NCBI RefSeq assembly: GCF_027409185.1
Contig: NC_084464.1
Span: 76,318,095 to 76,382,094 of the forward strand
Length of the DNA: 64,000 bases
Source: Cynocephalus volans
Lineage: Eukaryota; Chordata; Mammalia; Dermoptera; Cynocephalidae
Reading direction: 5' to 3'
The notes beneath the pieces are model-generated. The model was not told the origin of the DNA and did no database searches. It saw only the letters and a list, made by a program, of their open reading frames with translations. Below are positions 1-11,399 of this stretch, piece after piece (positions within the stretch are counted from its first letter, which is position 1; each line of letters starts with the position of its first letter). The position numbers were made by a program, and so were the translations under genes.

Positions 1-594
1 TATATTTTTTAAATATAATATTAGATTTGGTATGCTAAATTTTGTTTAGAAATTAGCCTGTAATTTTCCTCTCTTACACTTTTCCTCTTCTGGTTTTAAA
101 AGTAAGGTTATTCTAGGCTCATACATTCAATTCCATAGTTTACTCACCCTTTTCCTTTCTTAGGTTTTGTTAAGACTGGAATTATCCCTCCCTTGCATGT
201 TTTTTGCAACTTGCCTGCAAAACTATCTACACCTGCCCCTTTCTTTGAAGGAAGATTTTAAATTACTGGTTTAATTTCTGTAATGATTGTCATAGAATTT
301 ATCAGGTTTTCTTTTTCTTAAGTCAGTTTTAGTAACTTAACTTTTTCTAGGAAAGTGTTCATTTTGTATAGTTTCAATATATGGGCGTAACGGTCCTGGG
401 TGTTTTTAAATCTCTGCCTTGAGTTTCTGCCCTCCATATAATTATATACTCTCTTTTTCTCGTGTTATTTGTCTTGCTTTTTCTTGTTTTTTTTCATATT
501 AGCTTTACCAAAGGCTTCCCAGTTGTTTTTGTCTTTTTAGAGAACCAACTTTTGGTTTTGTTGATCCTCTTTGCTAATTGTAAATTATGCAGAG
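1..594 (-). mobile_element. L1 LINE relic, ORF2 part (minus strand)
   Basis: Read on the minus strand, about 560-500 encodes an L1 ORF2 landmark (NKTKSWF, then a Lys/Thr-rich stretch and GKPLVK), which lies between the endonuclease and reverse transcriptase domains. The stretch below 500 fits the continuing ORF2 but is full of stops. This is an old L1 and is not expressed as a protein. Its endonuclease end reappears at 889-1131, split off by a separate L1 fragment. Confidence 0.75.
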
Positions 595-848
595 GATACA
601 AAATTTGTTAGACATGAGAAATAAGTTCAAGAGATCCGTTAGTTGTAGGACATACTGACTATAGTTGGTAACAATGTATTGTATACTTGAAAATTGCTGA
701 GAGTAGATTTTAAGTGTTCTCACCACAAATAAATGGTAAGTATGTGAGGTAATGCATATGTTAATGAGATTGATTTAGCTGTTCTACATTGTAGACATTT
801 CAAAACACCATGTTGTAAACGATAAGTATATACAATATTTATTTCTCA
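595..848 (+). mobile_element. L1 3' end fragment (L1MA/L1MB type, plus strand)
   Basis: The stretch matches the well-known 3' UTR of mammalian L1M elements, including the landmark ttaagtgttctcacc near 711 and the closing AT-rich block near 820-840. It is oriented opposite to the flanking L1, so it is a later insertion or rearrangement that split that element. Confidence 0.65.
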
Positions 849-2460
849 ATTTGACAAAAACAAGAATATATTGTAAAAGGTTTTTAAATTATAAATTGTT
901 GTATCTTTTAGTTATGTTATTTAATTCTCTTATTATTTTATTTTTCAGTCTTCTGTGGGTTCTTTTTCTGTGGAAATGGCGCATCTCACAAACAGCATAT
1001 GGCTGGATTTGGGGTTGGTTTTTTTGTTTTGTTTTGTTTTTGCAGTCTGACAGTCTATACCTTTTAGCTGGAGAGTTCTGTCTGTTTACCCTTATTAAAA
1101 TTACTGATATAAGTGGTTTTATTTCTATCATCTTATTTTTTGCACCTTCTAACTGTCCTGCTTTGTTTCAACTAAATGTTTTCTTCTTCCAGTTTTTTCC
1201 CTCTGCTGGTTTGTTAGATAGTTTTTCTTTTCTTTTATTCGTTACCATTGAAATTCAAATGAGTACTTAAGCAGTCTAAAGTTAGTTCATATCTTTAACC
1301 CCCCTCTGGAACAGTACCAAGCTTAAGAATGCTTTGAGTTCACTCACCTCCACCTCCATTGTCCAATCTCTTGGGGTGAGAGAGAGAGAGTGTGTGTGTT
1401 GGAGTGGGATTGTGGTTTTGATAAACCTACAAACCAAATGTTATTATTACTGTTTTGTACAGTCAATGTATAAAAGCATTTTATTTTCTCTCTATTTCTT
1501 CTTATCTCACTTTTCTTTTGGGATCGCTTTCTTGAAGTACATTGTCTAGAAGTTCCTTTGGTGAGAATCTTGATTGGTAAAGTTATCTGTGTCATCTTAA
1601 ATCTGAAAATGTCTTCATTTCTCTCTTGTTCTCGGAAGGTGGTTTCAATGAGTTTATCTTTTTCTCATTTCTTCCATTATAGCTATGTGAAAGCCAGCTG
1701 TCAGTCTGAATTTTGTTCTTTTATACGTTATCTTTTATCTGGCTGTTTCCTTTAATGTTGGGGTTCTCATTTTACTTTGCGTCTAGGTATGATTTTTTTT
1801 TTTTTTTTTTTTTAGTTCTGTTTGCCGTTCTTTCTGCTTCCTAAATCAGAAGATACCTGTCTTTTGTGCTTCTCTTGGTCTTTCCATTCTCTCTCTTTGG
1901 AACTGTGATTAAACAAACATTTGTTAGACTATCTCATTTTACCGTCTATTTGTTTTAACGTCTCTTTCGTTATTTTCCTCTGTCCCTATGCATTGTTTTA
2001 TATAACTTCTTCGAACTTTATGCCAGATCACAAATTGTCTTTTCAGTTGTATTTATTCTGCTATTTAACCTTTTCATTGAGCTTCAAATTTAAGTCATTA
2101 TATTTCTAAATGTCTTTTTTTTTAACTTGGTGTAGTCATTTTTCATACTGTCTTATCACTTATTTTTGGCCTTTTTATTTCTTTAATTTTATTGGTTATT
2201 TTATATTCTGAGTTGAATATATGAAATCTTCATGGTTTGGTCACTGCTCTCTTTGTTGATTCTGCTGGCTCTTGTTTTGTTGGCTTGTTTTCTGGAATGT
2301 TTTACTGAGATTCTCTCTGTGGGACTTCGTGAGATATGGGTTGAGAGAGTATCTCTTCTCAGAGGATTTGCTTCTGCTTCTGCTGTGCATCGGGGAGCAC
2401 TTTAGACTTGGGTGCACTTTATAGTAAGATGCTCCCCTTGGAGGTTTTTGAGCCATACAG
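849..2460 (-). mobile_element. L1 LINE relic, 5' part with endonuclease start (minus strand)
   Basis: The minus-strand frame at 1131-889 resembles the start of L1 ORF2, the endonuclease domain: a VN..NSP.KR.RL motif followed about 25 residues later by an HF..K.THR.LK motif. Upstream on the minus strand (1131-2460) is T-rich on the plus strand and looks like the ORF1/5' region of an L1M or HAL1-type element, with no usable frame. A poly(T) run sits at about 1793-1814. The identification of 1200-2460 is weaker than that of the endonuclease piece. Confidence 0.55.
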
Positions 2461-2617
2461 ATAATGTGTAATCAGACCCAAGCACAGGTGTGGTCAGCCA
2501 ATGGCTTCAGAAATCTCAGAAGGGCTTCTTTTTTTTCACATCTTCACTCTGAACTCAACCACCATTGAGATGGACAGCATTCCTTCCTTAACTGGAGGTT
2601 TCCTTCTTCTTCCTTGC

Positions 2618-2755
2618 TCTTTGGACCAGTAGCATGTGCATCAACCTGGAGCTTATTAAAAATGCAGAATCTCAAGTCCTACCCAGAACTACTCAGAATC
2701 TGCAGTTTTCAAAAATTCCACAGGTGATTTGTGTGCACATTTTAAATCTTCCAGT
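2618..2755 (+). mobile_element. MER5-like hAT-Charlie MITE
   Basis: The body (agcatgtgcatcaacctgga, then cttattaaaaatgcagaat, then caggtgat) follows the MER5A consensus as I know it. It is a short non-autonomous DNA transposon in SDHAF4 intron 1. Terminal repeats are too worn to set exact ends. Confidence 0.65.
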
Positions 2756-4150
2756 TCACTTTCTTTTCTCTGTGTGTGAGCTTCCCTAAGTCCTGGCCTC
2801 TAATAGGCTTTCTGTTTTGCTCAGGCTTAAGAAAACTGCTGTCCTAAAAGCTCCATACCCCCAGCTGTAGGCAAGAAAGACACAGGATATGTAGCAGTTT
2901 CAGTTTGTTTGTTTACCTCATCGGACTTTTTTAGCCTATCATTATTTACTTTCTTAAAGGTTCTTTCTGTGGTTTAGAAGGTTATTTTAAAATAATTTTT
3001 GGCCTTTTTAAACGTTTTATAGCTGTAGGGTTTGGGCATCTTTAACTTATCAAATTGACGAAACAGAAGTTCTGAATTGCTTGTTGTTGTGTGTGTGTAT
3101 ATATTTTAATGGTGATTTACTATTTTTCCTTTGCTTTTAAAATTATTTCTTTTTTTAGAAGGTCATCTTCTTGCCTGTAATGTATGTGTAAACAATTCTA
3201 AGTAGGCTTCAGATAGGGCCAGACCACCACTTGAAGTAGAAGACATGGACTTTATGGTGGTTCCTTATATTCTTGAAAGATGGTTTTGGCTTTAAGTTTG
3301 TCAGTTATTTCCCATATAGTTGAGGTGGTCAGAAGTCTGCTGATAGCCCAAATTTAATACGAACATTAATATGGTTACTACTGCTCAGCCCCTACTATTC
3401 AATGGGCAGGATCAATGAGAGTGGCTCTTGGGCTCACCTTCACTTGTCCGCTAATCCTCATCTCCTAGACCCTTCTTACTTGTTGTCTGCCCTTGAAGCT
3501 CCTTGTACGTGCCTCACTGCCATCTCCCCTTCAGGCCGATCTGCATGGACTTGTTTCCAAAGCTGTAAAGCTTCTGGGTGCCAGGGAGCACAGTGTCCCT
3601 AATCTTATCTTGCATTGCGCAGAAACAAGGGGCATTCTCTTCCCCCATATTCTGTCATACTGTTATCTGACTACAAAAATAGTTCTGCTTATGGTTCTAA
3701 TTGTCTCAGGGTCCCTTGAGAAAACTGGTCTTTCAGCTCTTCCTTGTAAACCCTCTTTCTACAGATAGGGTTCTTTTAGAAGTACACAAGCCCAGACTGA
3801 GGAACCAGTTTCTTACACTTTTCTGTTCTCTCTTTCCTCAAGGTACACTCACTTTCTTGTTCTTCATCAAAAATCATTATGCAGATGGACTTCTGCACCC
3901 TGCACTTAGTCTCAGGTTATTGAGGCACCCACTCAGTGTGTGACATATACAGATATGCACATTACTTCATTTCTTTTAAGTATTTGAATACATATATATG
4001 TTTATATTATGTGTGTATATATATTTTTAAAGCATGGGGTAGGGTTATGTATTGGTGGCTAGAATATGAATAAAATGTATTTAATGAAACAACATTCTAG
4101 TTATATGTAATTCTTTCAAGAACTTCCAGATAATTCTACAAAAAAAAAAT
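2756..4150. other. SDHAF4 intron 1, no recognised element
   Basis: AT-rich single-copy-looking intron. There is a short GT/TA run near 3090-3105 and a TA-rich patch near 3985-4025. A slightly richer block at 3390-3940 has several short overlapping frames, but none has a codon pattern or similarity I recognise, so I do not call a gene. Confidence 0.5.
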
Positions 4151-4154
4151 AGAT

Positions 4155-4830
4155 ACTATTTGTCACTATACTAAACATGAATTGCCTTGTTTAAATCTAT
4201 TCAGTAACCTTGTGAGATAGGTACTATTAGTTTCAGTTTAGAGGGCAAGTAACAGAAAGGGTAGCTTGACTGAGGTCAAACAACTAGTGAGTAGTCATAC
4301 TAGTTTTCTAGTGCTACTGTAACAAACTACTAACGTTAGTATAGTTACAAACTTAGTGGCTTAAAACATTTTACAGTTCTGGAGGTCAGAAGTCTGAAAT
4401 GAGTCTCCCTGAGCTGAAATCACAGTGTTAGCAGTGCTGTGTTCCTTCTGGAGCCTGTAGGGAAAATTCATTTTCTTCCATTTTCCAGCTTCTAGAGGCT
4501 GCCTCCATTCCTTGACTCATCGCCTGCTTCCTTCATCCTCAAAGCCTGCAAAATCGGATGAAGTCTGTCTCACACTGCCGTCTCCCTGGCTCTCTCTTCC
4601 CTTCGTAAGGACCCTTATGATGATCACATTGACCCACTCAGATAATCCAGAATAATCTCTCTAGTTTAAGGTCATCTGATTAGGAAACTGAATTCCATCC
4701 GCTACCAAAATTCTCCTTCACCATGTAACCTAACCTATTCACAGCTTCTGGATATTGGTTTCTGATCATCTTGGGGGCCGTTATTCTGCCTGCCACAGTG
4801 GTGTAGCTGGAACGGGGACTCAAATCTATC
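4155..4830 (-). mobile_element. MIR SINE (minus), split by an MLT1 LTR
   Basis: The piece at 4155-4297 is the reverse complement of MIR (ttgtgagataggtactatta, then gaggtcaaacaactagtgag). The MIR resumes at about 4798 with gtgtagctggaacggggact. The ~500 bases between are an MLT1-type LTR, so the MIR was in place first. Confidence 0.7.
4298..4797 (-). mobile_element. MLT1-type MaLR LTR (minus)
   Basis: Begins with a tagttttctagtgctactgt-like end and includes the landmark cttaaaacattttacagttc and the ggaggtcagaagtctgaaat block, the reverse complement of the MLT1 3' part. It ends near gcctgccacag. This is a solo LTR of a non-autonomous ERV-L-dependent retrotransposon, nested in a MIR. Confidence 0.75.
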
Positions 4831-5460
4831 TTCCTTTAGGAAGGTGAAAACCCCCAATGCTATGGTCATTTTTTTAGAGTGGTTTTGCCCTTATTGAACA
4901 TTATCTCAACAAGGGGTTGGATCATTTTCGTAGTACTGAAAGTTTAACTTTCTCTTTACAGCCTAGAGAGAAAGTGATCTCACACATCGCAGATGCCCAA
5001 TATATTTTTAAATTTTTAGTTGACAGGAGAAGAGCACCGTGATTAGGATTTAAATATAAGAATATAGTTCCTTGTGACTTCTAGAGATTTAAATGTTAAA
5101 TATTATCATTGAAAAGTTCATACTACTTGGTTACTCTTAATGCCTCAACTCCTGGTATTTCGTCATTGCTTCAGATAAGAATCAATGTTGTATATAAGTT
5201 TCTACAATTTTGGTAATGGTTAACTAACTTATTTCATAGCTTTTCTTTTTAAACTGGTAACATTGGTTGTCTTTAAGGAAGGGGAATGGCTGTCTAGAAG
5301 ATAGGGGCAGAGGGAAGAGTTTTTACTATATGTCCTTTTTTACCTTTTGAACTGTGGTAAATATGAATGTATAAGGTAAAAACAAATATGTAAAATTATT
5401 AAATTTTTAAAGTAGAATAAATGTACAACTCTTATTTTTCTGCTATCTCCACTCTGCTAG
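4831..5460. other. SDHAF4: SDHAF4 intron 1, 3' end with splice acceptor
   Basis: AT-rich intron sequence leading to exon 2. The acceptor reads ctccactctgctag and cuts after 5460. No repeat is recognised in this stretch. Confidence 0.7.
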
Positions 5461-5613
5461 GATCACCCCTTCTGTGTCATTCTTTGAAGAAAACAAGTTA
5501 TTCTCAAGAAGGAAAGTCTGAACCTGTCAAACAATCCCTTAAGAAGCCAAAGTTTCCAGAAGGTCGTTTTGATGCACCAGAGGATTCCCATTTAGAGAAA
5601 GAACCACTGAAAA
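5461..5613 (+). CDS. SDHAF4: SDHAF4 coding exon 2 (succinate dehydrogenase assembly factor 4)
   Basis: SDHAF4 is a mitochondrial matrix chaperone that binds flavinylated SDHA and helps it join SDHB during assembly of respiratory complex II. This 153-base exon starts with two bases finishing a codon, encodes 50 whole codons, and ends with one base of a split codon. The translation matches the middle of mammalian SDHAF4: SPLLCHSLKKTS, then QSLKKPK, PEGRFDAPEDSHLEKEPL. Splice sites are clear: acceptor ctgctag at 5454-5460 and donor AAAA|gtgagt at 5614. The last full codon is Lys where I recall Glu in the human protein (PLKK against PLEK), a mild difference. It joins in frame to 13677. The exon with the start codon and mitochondrial presequence is outside the window. 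The exon frame reads on past the donor to a stop at about 5667-5669, which is intron, not protein. Confidence 0.96.
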
Positions 5614-5889
5614 GTGAGTATAATAAAGCTCTGCTCTTAATTTTTGAAGCATCAAAGAAGGAATTTTAATTATTGAGAAAATAAATGAAAGAAAAGAAAT
5701 GTTATTACTTATAATTCTTTATTAACAATATTAAAACATATTTCAACAGTGAGTAAAATTACTATATTGACTATCAACATATATGGGGTTTTAAAAAAAA
5801 AGGTTTTCAAGCCCCTGACAGTTATATGATTGTTTGATTGTTTTATTTGTTATACCTCATTATTCACATGAAAAAATATGTAAGTTGAA

Positions 5890-6360
5890 ACCTTCTTTGA
5901 TACAAATAACAGAAACCTACTTGAGCAAACTTAAGCAGAAGTTACGGTAGATTGTTATTAGGGTACAGGGTAAAGGCAACGCATCCAACAGCACTGATGC
6001 TATTGGGTCTCAGAAAAAGAAAACCCTGGGTGGGACTAAACACGGTGTGGAAGAAAGGATAGTCTCTCTTCTCTTGTCTCTGGTCACTTCTCTTCATTGT
6101 TTTCCTTCTCCAGACTAGCTTCTTAGTCACTGGGAAGAAAGTAGCTGCTCCTGGCAGCTCTTCGGTTCACAAGACTAGCCAGTCTGAGACTAGAATTTCT
6201 TCTTACTTCTAATTCTGAATTCCCTAAGAAGAAAGCTCTTTGGTGAAGCTTGGATCAGGTATTCACAGCTGAATTAATCAGAGTGGCCTGTGGGATGGGT
6301 CACACATGAAGGCAGTGTTTCTCACTGTAACCACATGGTTAGAGAGAGAGAGAAGGGGAC
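5890..6360. repeat. Possible old interspersed repeat, family not named
   Basis: The opening (acctacttgagcaaacttaa, then a run through ttgggtctcagaaaaagaaa and a CT-rich block ending in ggtcacacatg) has the layout of a common old mammalian repeat I cannot name with confidence. It has no convincing reading frame. A short GA run lies at 6340-6355. Confidence 0.3.
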
Positions 6361-6884
6361 GTTTTGAGAATAAAGAGATTTGGTAACAGACTAACGTTAT
6401 TTTATATTCAGCATATACAAAATTTGGCTCATGCCTTGAAGATCTGTTTTTAAAGTACTACTTTATTTTCATTCTGTACCCTTTTATATCTTTTAATTGT
6501 GGAACATGGGCAAGTATTAGCTATTCAAAAAATAAAAAATCAAACAGCATAAATATAAGCATACACTCCGAGTCTTTGGCAAGAAGCTGTATTGAAATGA
6601 GTGTTAACCCATCTATGCAGTGAAGCATTCTAGGCAAGAAGATATTAGTAGAGGGTCTGGAACTTTTTCTATAATATAAAAGACGTTATTGTTTGCTCAT
6701 TCAGTTAGATATTTCAATTTATAGCACTTTACCAAGCTCAATCTAATAATCAGATGAATCAGCCATGGTGATGGAGACTGTTAAAAAGTTGTCATAATAT
6801 AAAGGCAAAATTTTTTTCAACGGTTTTAGCTAAACAGAAAAATCTGAGGGGAAGTATGTTCTTAAAATATTACACAGATGAAAT

Positions 6885-7195
6885 TAAGAATCTTGAGGAA
6901 GGGAGTGTATCCTGTAGTACCCAGGTAGGCCCAGTGTAATTAGAGAGAAGCAAGAGAGTCAGAGACAGACTGGAAGATGCTACACTGCTGCCTTTGAAGA
7001 TGGAGGAAGGAGCCACAAGCCAAGGGATGTGGGCAGCCTCTAGAAGGTGGGAAAGGCAAGGAAACAGATTTTCCCCTAGAGCCTCCATAAGGAGCACAGC
7101 TCTGCTGACACCTTGATTTTATCCCAGTGAGACCCATGTCAGGTTTCTGACCTTCAGAACTGTAAGATAATTAATTTGTGTCATTTTAACCAAAA
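6885..7195 (+). mobile_element. MLT1-type MaLR LTR, 3' part (plus)
   Basis: Contains the MLT1 landmarks cagcctctagaaggtgggaa, ctctgctgacaccttgattt and ccttcagaactgtaagataa in the right order, ending near the A-rich run at 7198-7211. The 5' part is missing. Confidence 0.75.
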
Positions 7196-7379
7196 ATGAA
7201 AAAAAAAAAAACAATCCCACAAGAAGTGTGATGAAAAACACATACTGTTTTTCCCCTACTCTCAAGCCACAGCCAACACAGATCAGCACAGAAGACTTCT
7301 GCGACCAAATGTGTGGGCTTTTTCCCCCACACACCAAGCTGTTCTCCAGCAGACACCAGCTGGGTGCCTTCCAACTCAA

Positions 7380-7860
7380 CTCTGACACCATCTACCTGTA
7401 GATAGCATTAGATCCCACAGGTTGAGGACTCAGTCCCCAAGACCGCCCCCCCAGCCCACCCCACCTCTTTTATGTGCTAATCACAAGCCCCAGGCTGTTT
7501 TACCTGTGCTTCTGACTAATTGGCTATAAATCAGGGGTCCCACGACCTTCACCTTTGCTTCAATTATTTTGCTAGAGTGGCTCACAAAACTCAGGGAAAC
7601 ACTTATTTACATTTACCAGTTTATTATAAAAGATATTACAAAAGATACAGATGAGGAGATGCACAGGGTGAGGTATGAGGAGAGGGGCGCAGAGCTCCCA
7701 TGGCCTCCCCAGGAATCTTCACGTGTTCAGCTCTTTGAAAGCTCCCTGAATACTGTCCTTTTAGATTTTTATTGAAGCTTCATTACATAGGCATGATTGA
7801 AACACTGACAACCTTGTAGAAATATGATTGGACAAAAAGGGTATGATCTGATAATACTAA
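7380..7860 (+). mobile_element. LTR-like old repeat
   Basis: The landmarks ctagagtggctcacaaaact, ccagtttattataaaagata and gatgcacagggtgaggtatg form a block I recognise as a common LTR-type repeat of placental mammals, but I cannot assign the family. It includes a C-rich run at 7445-7465. Confidence 0.4.
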
Positions 7861-8046
7861 TAAACTGAGTGGAGAAACCTAGCAAGGCCTTTTTGTTCAA
7901 ATTCTTCTTGGCCTCTGTGCAACATTCCTTGCTCCTGGGTATGGTGCAGGACCCTTCTGAAACTCTTTATGGCTAGCTCCAAGACAGAAAGGCAGGGGAA
8001 AACTAGAGTTCTGCCTTGGAGTATCAAGACCCATAGACAAAAACAT

Positions 8047-8090
<44 letters not shown>
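8047..8090 (+). repeat. (CA)n microsatellite
   Basis: About 22 uninterrupted CA units. It directly abuts the MITE that starts at 8091. Confidence 0.97.
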
Positions 8091-8092
<2 letters not shown>

Positions 8093-8172
8093 ACTTCACA
8101 AAGTTTGTGGAAAGATTTGTATTATCTTTTAATTACATTTTTCCATGAACTTTTTGAAGTACCTTCATATAT
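8091..8172 (+). mobile_element. Palindromic ~80-bp mariner-type MITE, copy A
   Basis: The two ends are near-perfect inverted repeats: gtacttcacaaagtttgtgg on the left and ccatgaactttttgaagtac on the right, around an AT-rich centre with ttatctttt. Related copies are at 33813-33900 and 46768-46858. It encodes nothing. The class (Tc1/mariner-like) is inferred from size, palindromic form and TA-rich flanks. Confidence 0.65.
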
Positions 8173-8344
8173 GTATCATAATATCACAAGAATAAAGCAG
8201 TAAGTCCAGAAATAAACTCTCATATATGTGGCCGATTGATTTTCAACAAGGGTGCCAAAACCATTCAATGGGAAAAGAACAGTCTTTTCAATAAATGGTT
8301 CTGGGAAAACTGGATATACACATGCTAAAGATTGAAGTTGGACC

Positions 8345-8758
8345 GTGCTGTAGTTTGGATATGATTCACCCCTACCAAAATGCTTTTTGAAATTTGATCC
8401 CCAATGTGGCAGTGTTGGGAAGTGGGGCCTAGTGGGAGGTGTTGGGTCACAGGGGTGTATCCGTCATGAAAAGATTAATGCCCTTGCTCAGTGGTGAGTG
8501 ACTCTCATTTTATTAGTTCCCTTGAGAGCTGGTTGTCAGAGCCTGGCACCTCCCCCTCTCCACCTTGCTTCCTCTCTTGCCATGTGATCTCCTTGCACAC
8601 ACCAGCTCCCCCTTCGGCTTTCTGCCAAGAGTGGAAGCAGCCTGAGGCCTTCATCAGAGGCAGCTGCCCCAGAACTGTGAGCCAAGTAAACCTCTTTTCT
8701 TTATAAGTTACCCAGTCTCAGGTATTCTATTATACCAACACTAAATGGACTAATACAG
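8345..8758 (+). mobile_element. MST-type MaLR LTR (plus), inserted in L1
   Basis: Close to full length (about 410 bases): starts tgctgtagtttggatatgat and has ccaatgtggcagtgttggga, then gtggggcctagtgggaggtg, ctgagccaagtaaacc-type 3' block and an end near actaatacaga. The LTR family belongs to the MaLR group. The L1 reads on across it, so it is younger than that L1. A short frame inside (8491-8706) is not a gene. Confidence 0.8.
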
Positions 8759-9432
8759 ACTTTTTACCTTACCATATACAAAAATTAACTCAAAATATAT
8801 CAAAGAACTAAACTTAAGAACTAAAGCTATAAAACTCTTAGAAGAAAACATTGGGGGAAATCTTCATGACGTTGGGTTTGGTAATGATTTTATGGCTATC
8901 ACACCAAAAGCACAGTCAACAAAAAAAAGATAAATTGGACTTCATCAAAATTAAGAACTTTTTATTTTGTGTCAAAGGACAATAGCAAGAAAGTGAAAAG
9001 ACAATCTACAGAATGGAAGAAAATATTTGCAAATCATGTATCTGATGGGGAATTAATATCCAGAATATACAGAGAACTTCTGTAACTCAACAACAGCAAC
9101 AAAAAAACAATTCAAAAGTGGTCAAAGGACTTGAGTAGACATTTCTCCAAAAAAGATATACAAATGACAAACAAGCACATGAAAACATGCTTACCATCAT
9201 TAATCATTAGGGAAATGGAAGTCAAAACTGAATAGAGACAGAAAGTAGAGTAGAGGTTATCAGGGGCTGGAGAGAGGGAAAAGGGGGAAGTTCTTCTTTA
9301 ATGGGTACAGAGTTCGTATTGGGTAGATGAAAAATTTGGGGTATAGATAGTGGGGATGGTTACACAAAATTGTGAATGTATTTAATACCACCAAATTATA
9401 CACTTACAAATGGTTAAAATTATTGATAATAT

Positions 9433-9433
<1 letters not shown>

Positions 9434-9465
<32 letters not shown>
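9434..9465 (+). repeat. (TA)n microsatellite
   Basis: About 16 TA units at the 3' end of the preceding L1, probably grown from its A/T-rich tail. Confidence 0.9.
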
Positions 9466-9467
<2 letters not shown>

Positions 9468-9602
9468 CACACAATAAAAAAAAGGAAATCAGCACATTGC
9501 AAAAGCTAATCATCTATTTGACATGATAGTTGGCATTCATCTTAATTTCTGAATTACTTAAATTCTTTATGTTGAACTTACCATTTCTTAGAAACTGTTT
9601 TT

Positions 9603-9631
9603 TTGTTTGTTTGTTTGTTTGTTTTGTTTTG
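9603..9631 (+). repeat. (TTTG)n short tandem repeat
   Basis: About six TTTG units, slightly interrupted. Confidence 0.85.
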
Positions 9632-9759
9632 GCAGACATCACCAAATCCAGCAGATGCTTTTAAATCCTCATTTTATTTGAACAATCCACAACCTTTGGC
9701 AGTGTTAACTGCTGCTTCTGGACATCTCCTGTCTTGGTTTCTGTTATGCTTTCTCCAGT

Positions 9760-10425
9760 TTCTCATCCTATTTCTTCAGCCATTTCTTTCTGCGCCCCTT
9801 TATAAGTTCTTCTGCCTCTGCCCCATACCTAAATGTGGGTATTTGCCAGGCCTCTGTCCTTAGCCCTCTAAGCCTTCCTAGGGAGATCACATGTCTTCCT
9901 AAGATGATTTTAAATATCCCATATGTGTTGGTGATTCACACATTTTCACCTCTAGTCACATTTCTCTCCTGAGCTTCACTCTCCTAACACGTCACTTCCT
10001 GAACATGTTTCTTTGCATACTCCAAACATCTCAAAATTAATATTTCTAAAACTAAACTTATCCTGTACCCATTCTTTCCACTTATGTTCACTACTTCCAC
10101 TAGCCTGATCACATATCCTCCTTTTCCTTCTGGATTCCTGGTCTACCACATCTGCCAAGTTACCCAGGCCTAAAATCTCAGGATAATTCTTCACTCCTGC
10201 CTCTCCCTGTGTCTCCTGTATCCAATCACTAACCAAGTCCTGTTGAGACTACCTTCTTAACATCTCTTAAATCCATCCCTTCTTAATCATTCTACCAGTA
10301 AAGCCCAAATTCAAGCTATCTGTAGCCCTGTTGGTCTCACAAGTCTCTCTGCTTCCTTGTTTTCTTCCTTCTAGTCTTGTCTCCCTGCTTCTAGTACATA
10401 CTTCATTCTAAGAAAAATGTATAAG
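9760..10425 (+). mobile_element. L2/CR1-type LINE relic (plus)
   Basis: Pyrimidine-rich strand with the layout of the RT C-terminal region of this LINE group as I know it: ctcctgagcttcactctcct, ctcaggataattcttcactc, gtatccaatcactaaccaag. Frames are short and broken. Clade name is tentative. Confidence 0.45.
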
Positions 10426-10429
10426 TTGT

Positions 10430-10740
10430 TCCCTTGCAGAAGCAGGTTTCATTATTAAGATGATAAAGATGTTTGTAGCTAGGCATCCTGTTTTATATAA
10501 AGATGAATAAGAAAGGAAGATGAGATACATAAATAACTATGAGAAGAAAATCATGGGGTAACTAGTATGAGAGATACACAAAAAATATCAGAGAAACGTG
10601 GACAAAAGAGTTAATATTTGAGCTGGGCTTTAAATGAAAATCTTGTTAAGTAGATAAGGTGTGGTGGGGAAATGTTTCAAAAAAAGAAAGGTAAGGTCAA
10701 AGAGAAAGAAGCTGCAGAACATGACACATGTAAGACACAG
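10430..10740 (-). mobile_element. L2/CR1-type LINE relic (minus)
   Basis: Purine-rich on the plus strand; agttaatatttgagctgggc is the reverse complement of a landmark in the 3' part of the LINE. It continues as fragments at about 10970-11100 and 11400-11830 around later L1 insertions. Confidence 0.4.
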
Positions 10741-10741
10741 C

Positions 10742-10940
10742 TAATGGTAGAGGAGAGGCTTTTGAATGTTCTCGCCACAAAGAAATGATAAATGCATGAG
10801 GTGATGGATACACCATCTACCCTGACCAGATCATTATACAATATATGTAATGTATCAAAACTTCAGATTGTGCCCCATAAATATGTACAATTAAAATGTG
10901 TCAAATTGTTAAAGAAATTAAAAACACAGTTAATGGGCCT
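10742..10940 (+). mobile_element. L1M 3' end fragment (plus)
   Basis: The segment from ttttgaatgttctcgccaca to cataaatatgtacaattaaa matches the L1M 3' UTR seen also at 595-848. A short frame at 10792-10974 is part of this UTR and not a gene. Confidence 0.65.
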
Positions 10941-11099
10941 CTGGCATCAGCATAAAGTATATATAGTAGATTAATAGAATATAAGGCTAGAAAGATAGTC
11001 CAGCTGAAATCTGGGAGTGCCTGAACTGCCAGGTTACAGCATAAAGGCTTTATGCAGGGGCAGTGAGGAAAGCACTAAACGTATTTTGGACCAAGATTG

Positions 11100-11398
11100 T
11101 TTTAAATCGGCTTTACTAAAGTATAATCTATATATAATAAAATTACCTATTTTGAGTATATAGTTCAGAGAGTTTTAACAAATGTTTACAGTTATGTAAG
11201 CAACACTGAGTATAAAACAGTTCCATCCCCTGAAGAGTTATCTGTGCCTCTTGGCAGTCAATCCCATTCCCACTTCCTCCTGGCAGCCATCGATTTGTCC
11301 TCTATCACTATAATTTTGCTTTTTTTAGAAATTTATATAAATGAAATCATACAGTATGTAGTATTTTATGTCTGACTTCTTCTACTTATCATGATGTG
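11100..11398 (-). mobile_element. L1M 3' region (minus)
   Basis: Reverse complement of an L1ME/L1M 3' part: gctttactaaagtataatct, then ctatcactataattttgctt and atttatataaatgaaatcat. The same region of a related L1 is kept better at 61858-62935. Confidence 0.7.
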
Positions 11399-11399
11399 G

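Larger units (their letters stand above)
8198..9470 (+). mobile_element. L1 LINE relic, ORF2 C-terminal part and 3' UTR (plus)
   Basis: The ORF2 C-terminal region is recognisable from gattttcaacaagggtgcca through gaagaaaacattgggggaaa and aaatggaagtcaaaactgaa. The 3' UTR (ggttatcaggggctggagag, then tggttacacaaaattgtgaa) follows after an internal deletion near 9225. It is interrupted by an MST-type LTR at 8345-8758. The protein frame is broken by many stops. Confidence 0.85.

Noticed and set aside
7857-8099. Minus-strand frames with Cys-Val runs
   Set aside because: Product of the (CA)22 tract at 8047-8090.
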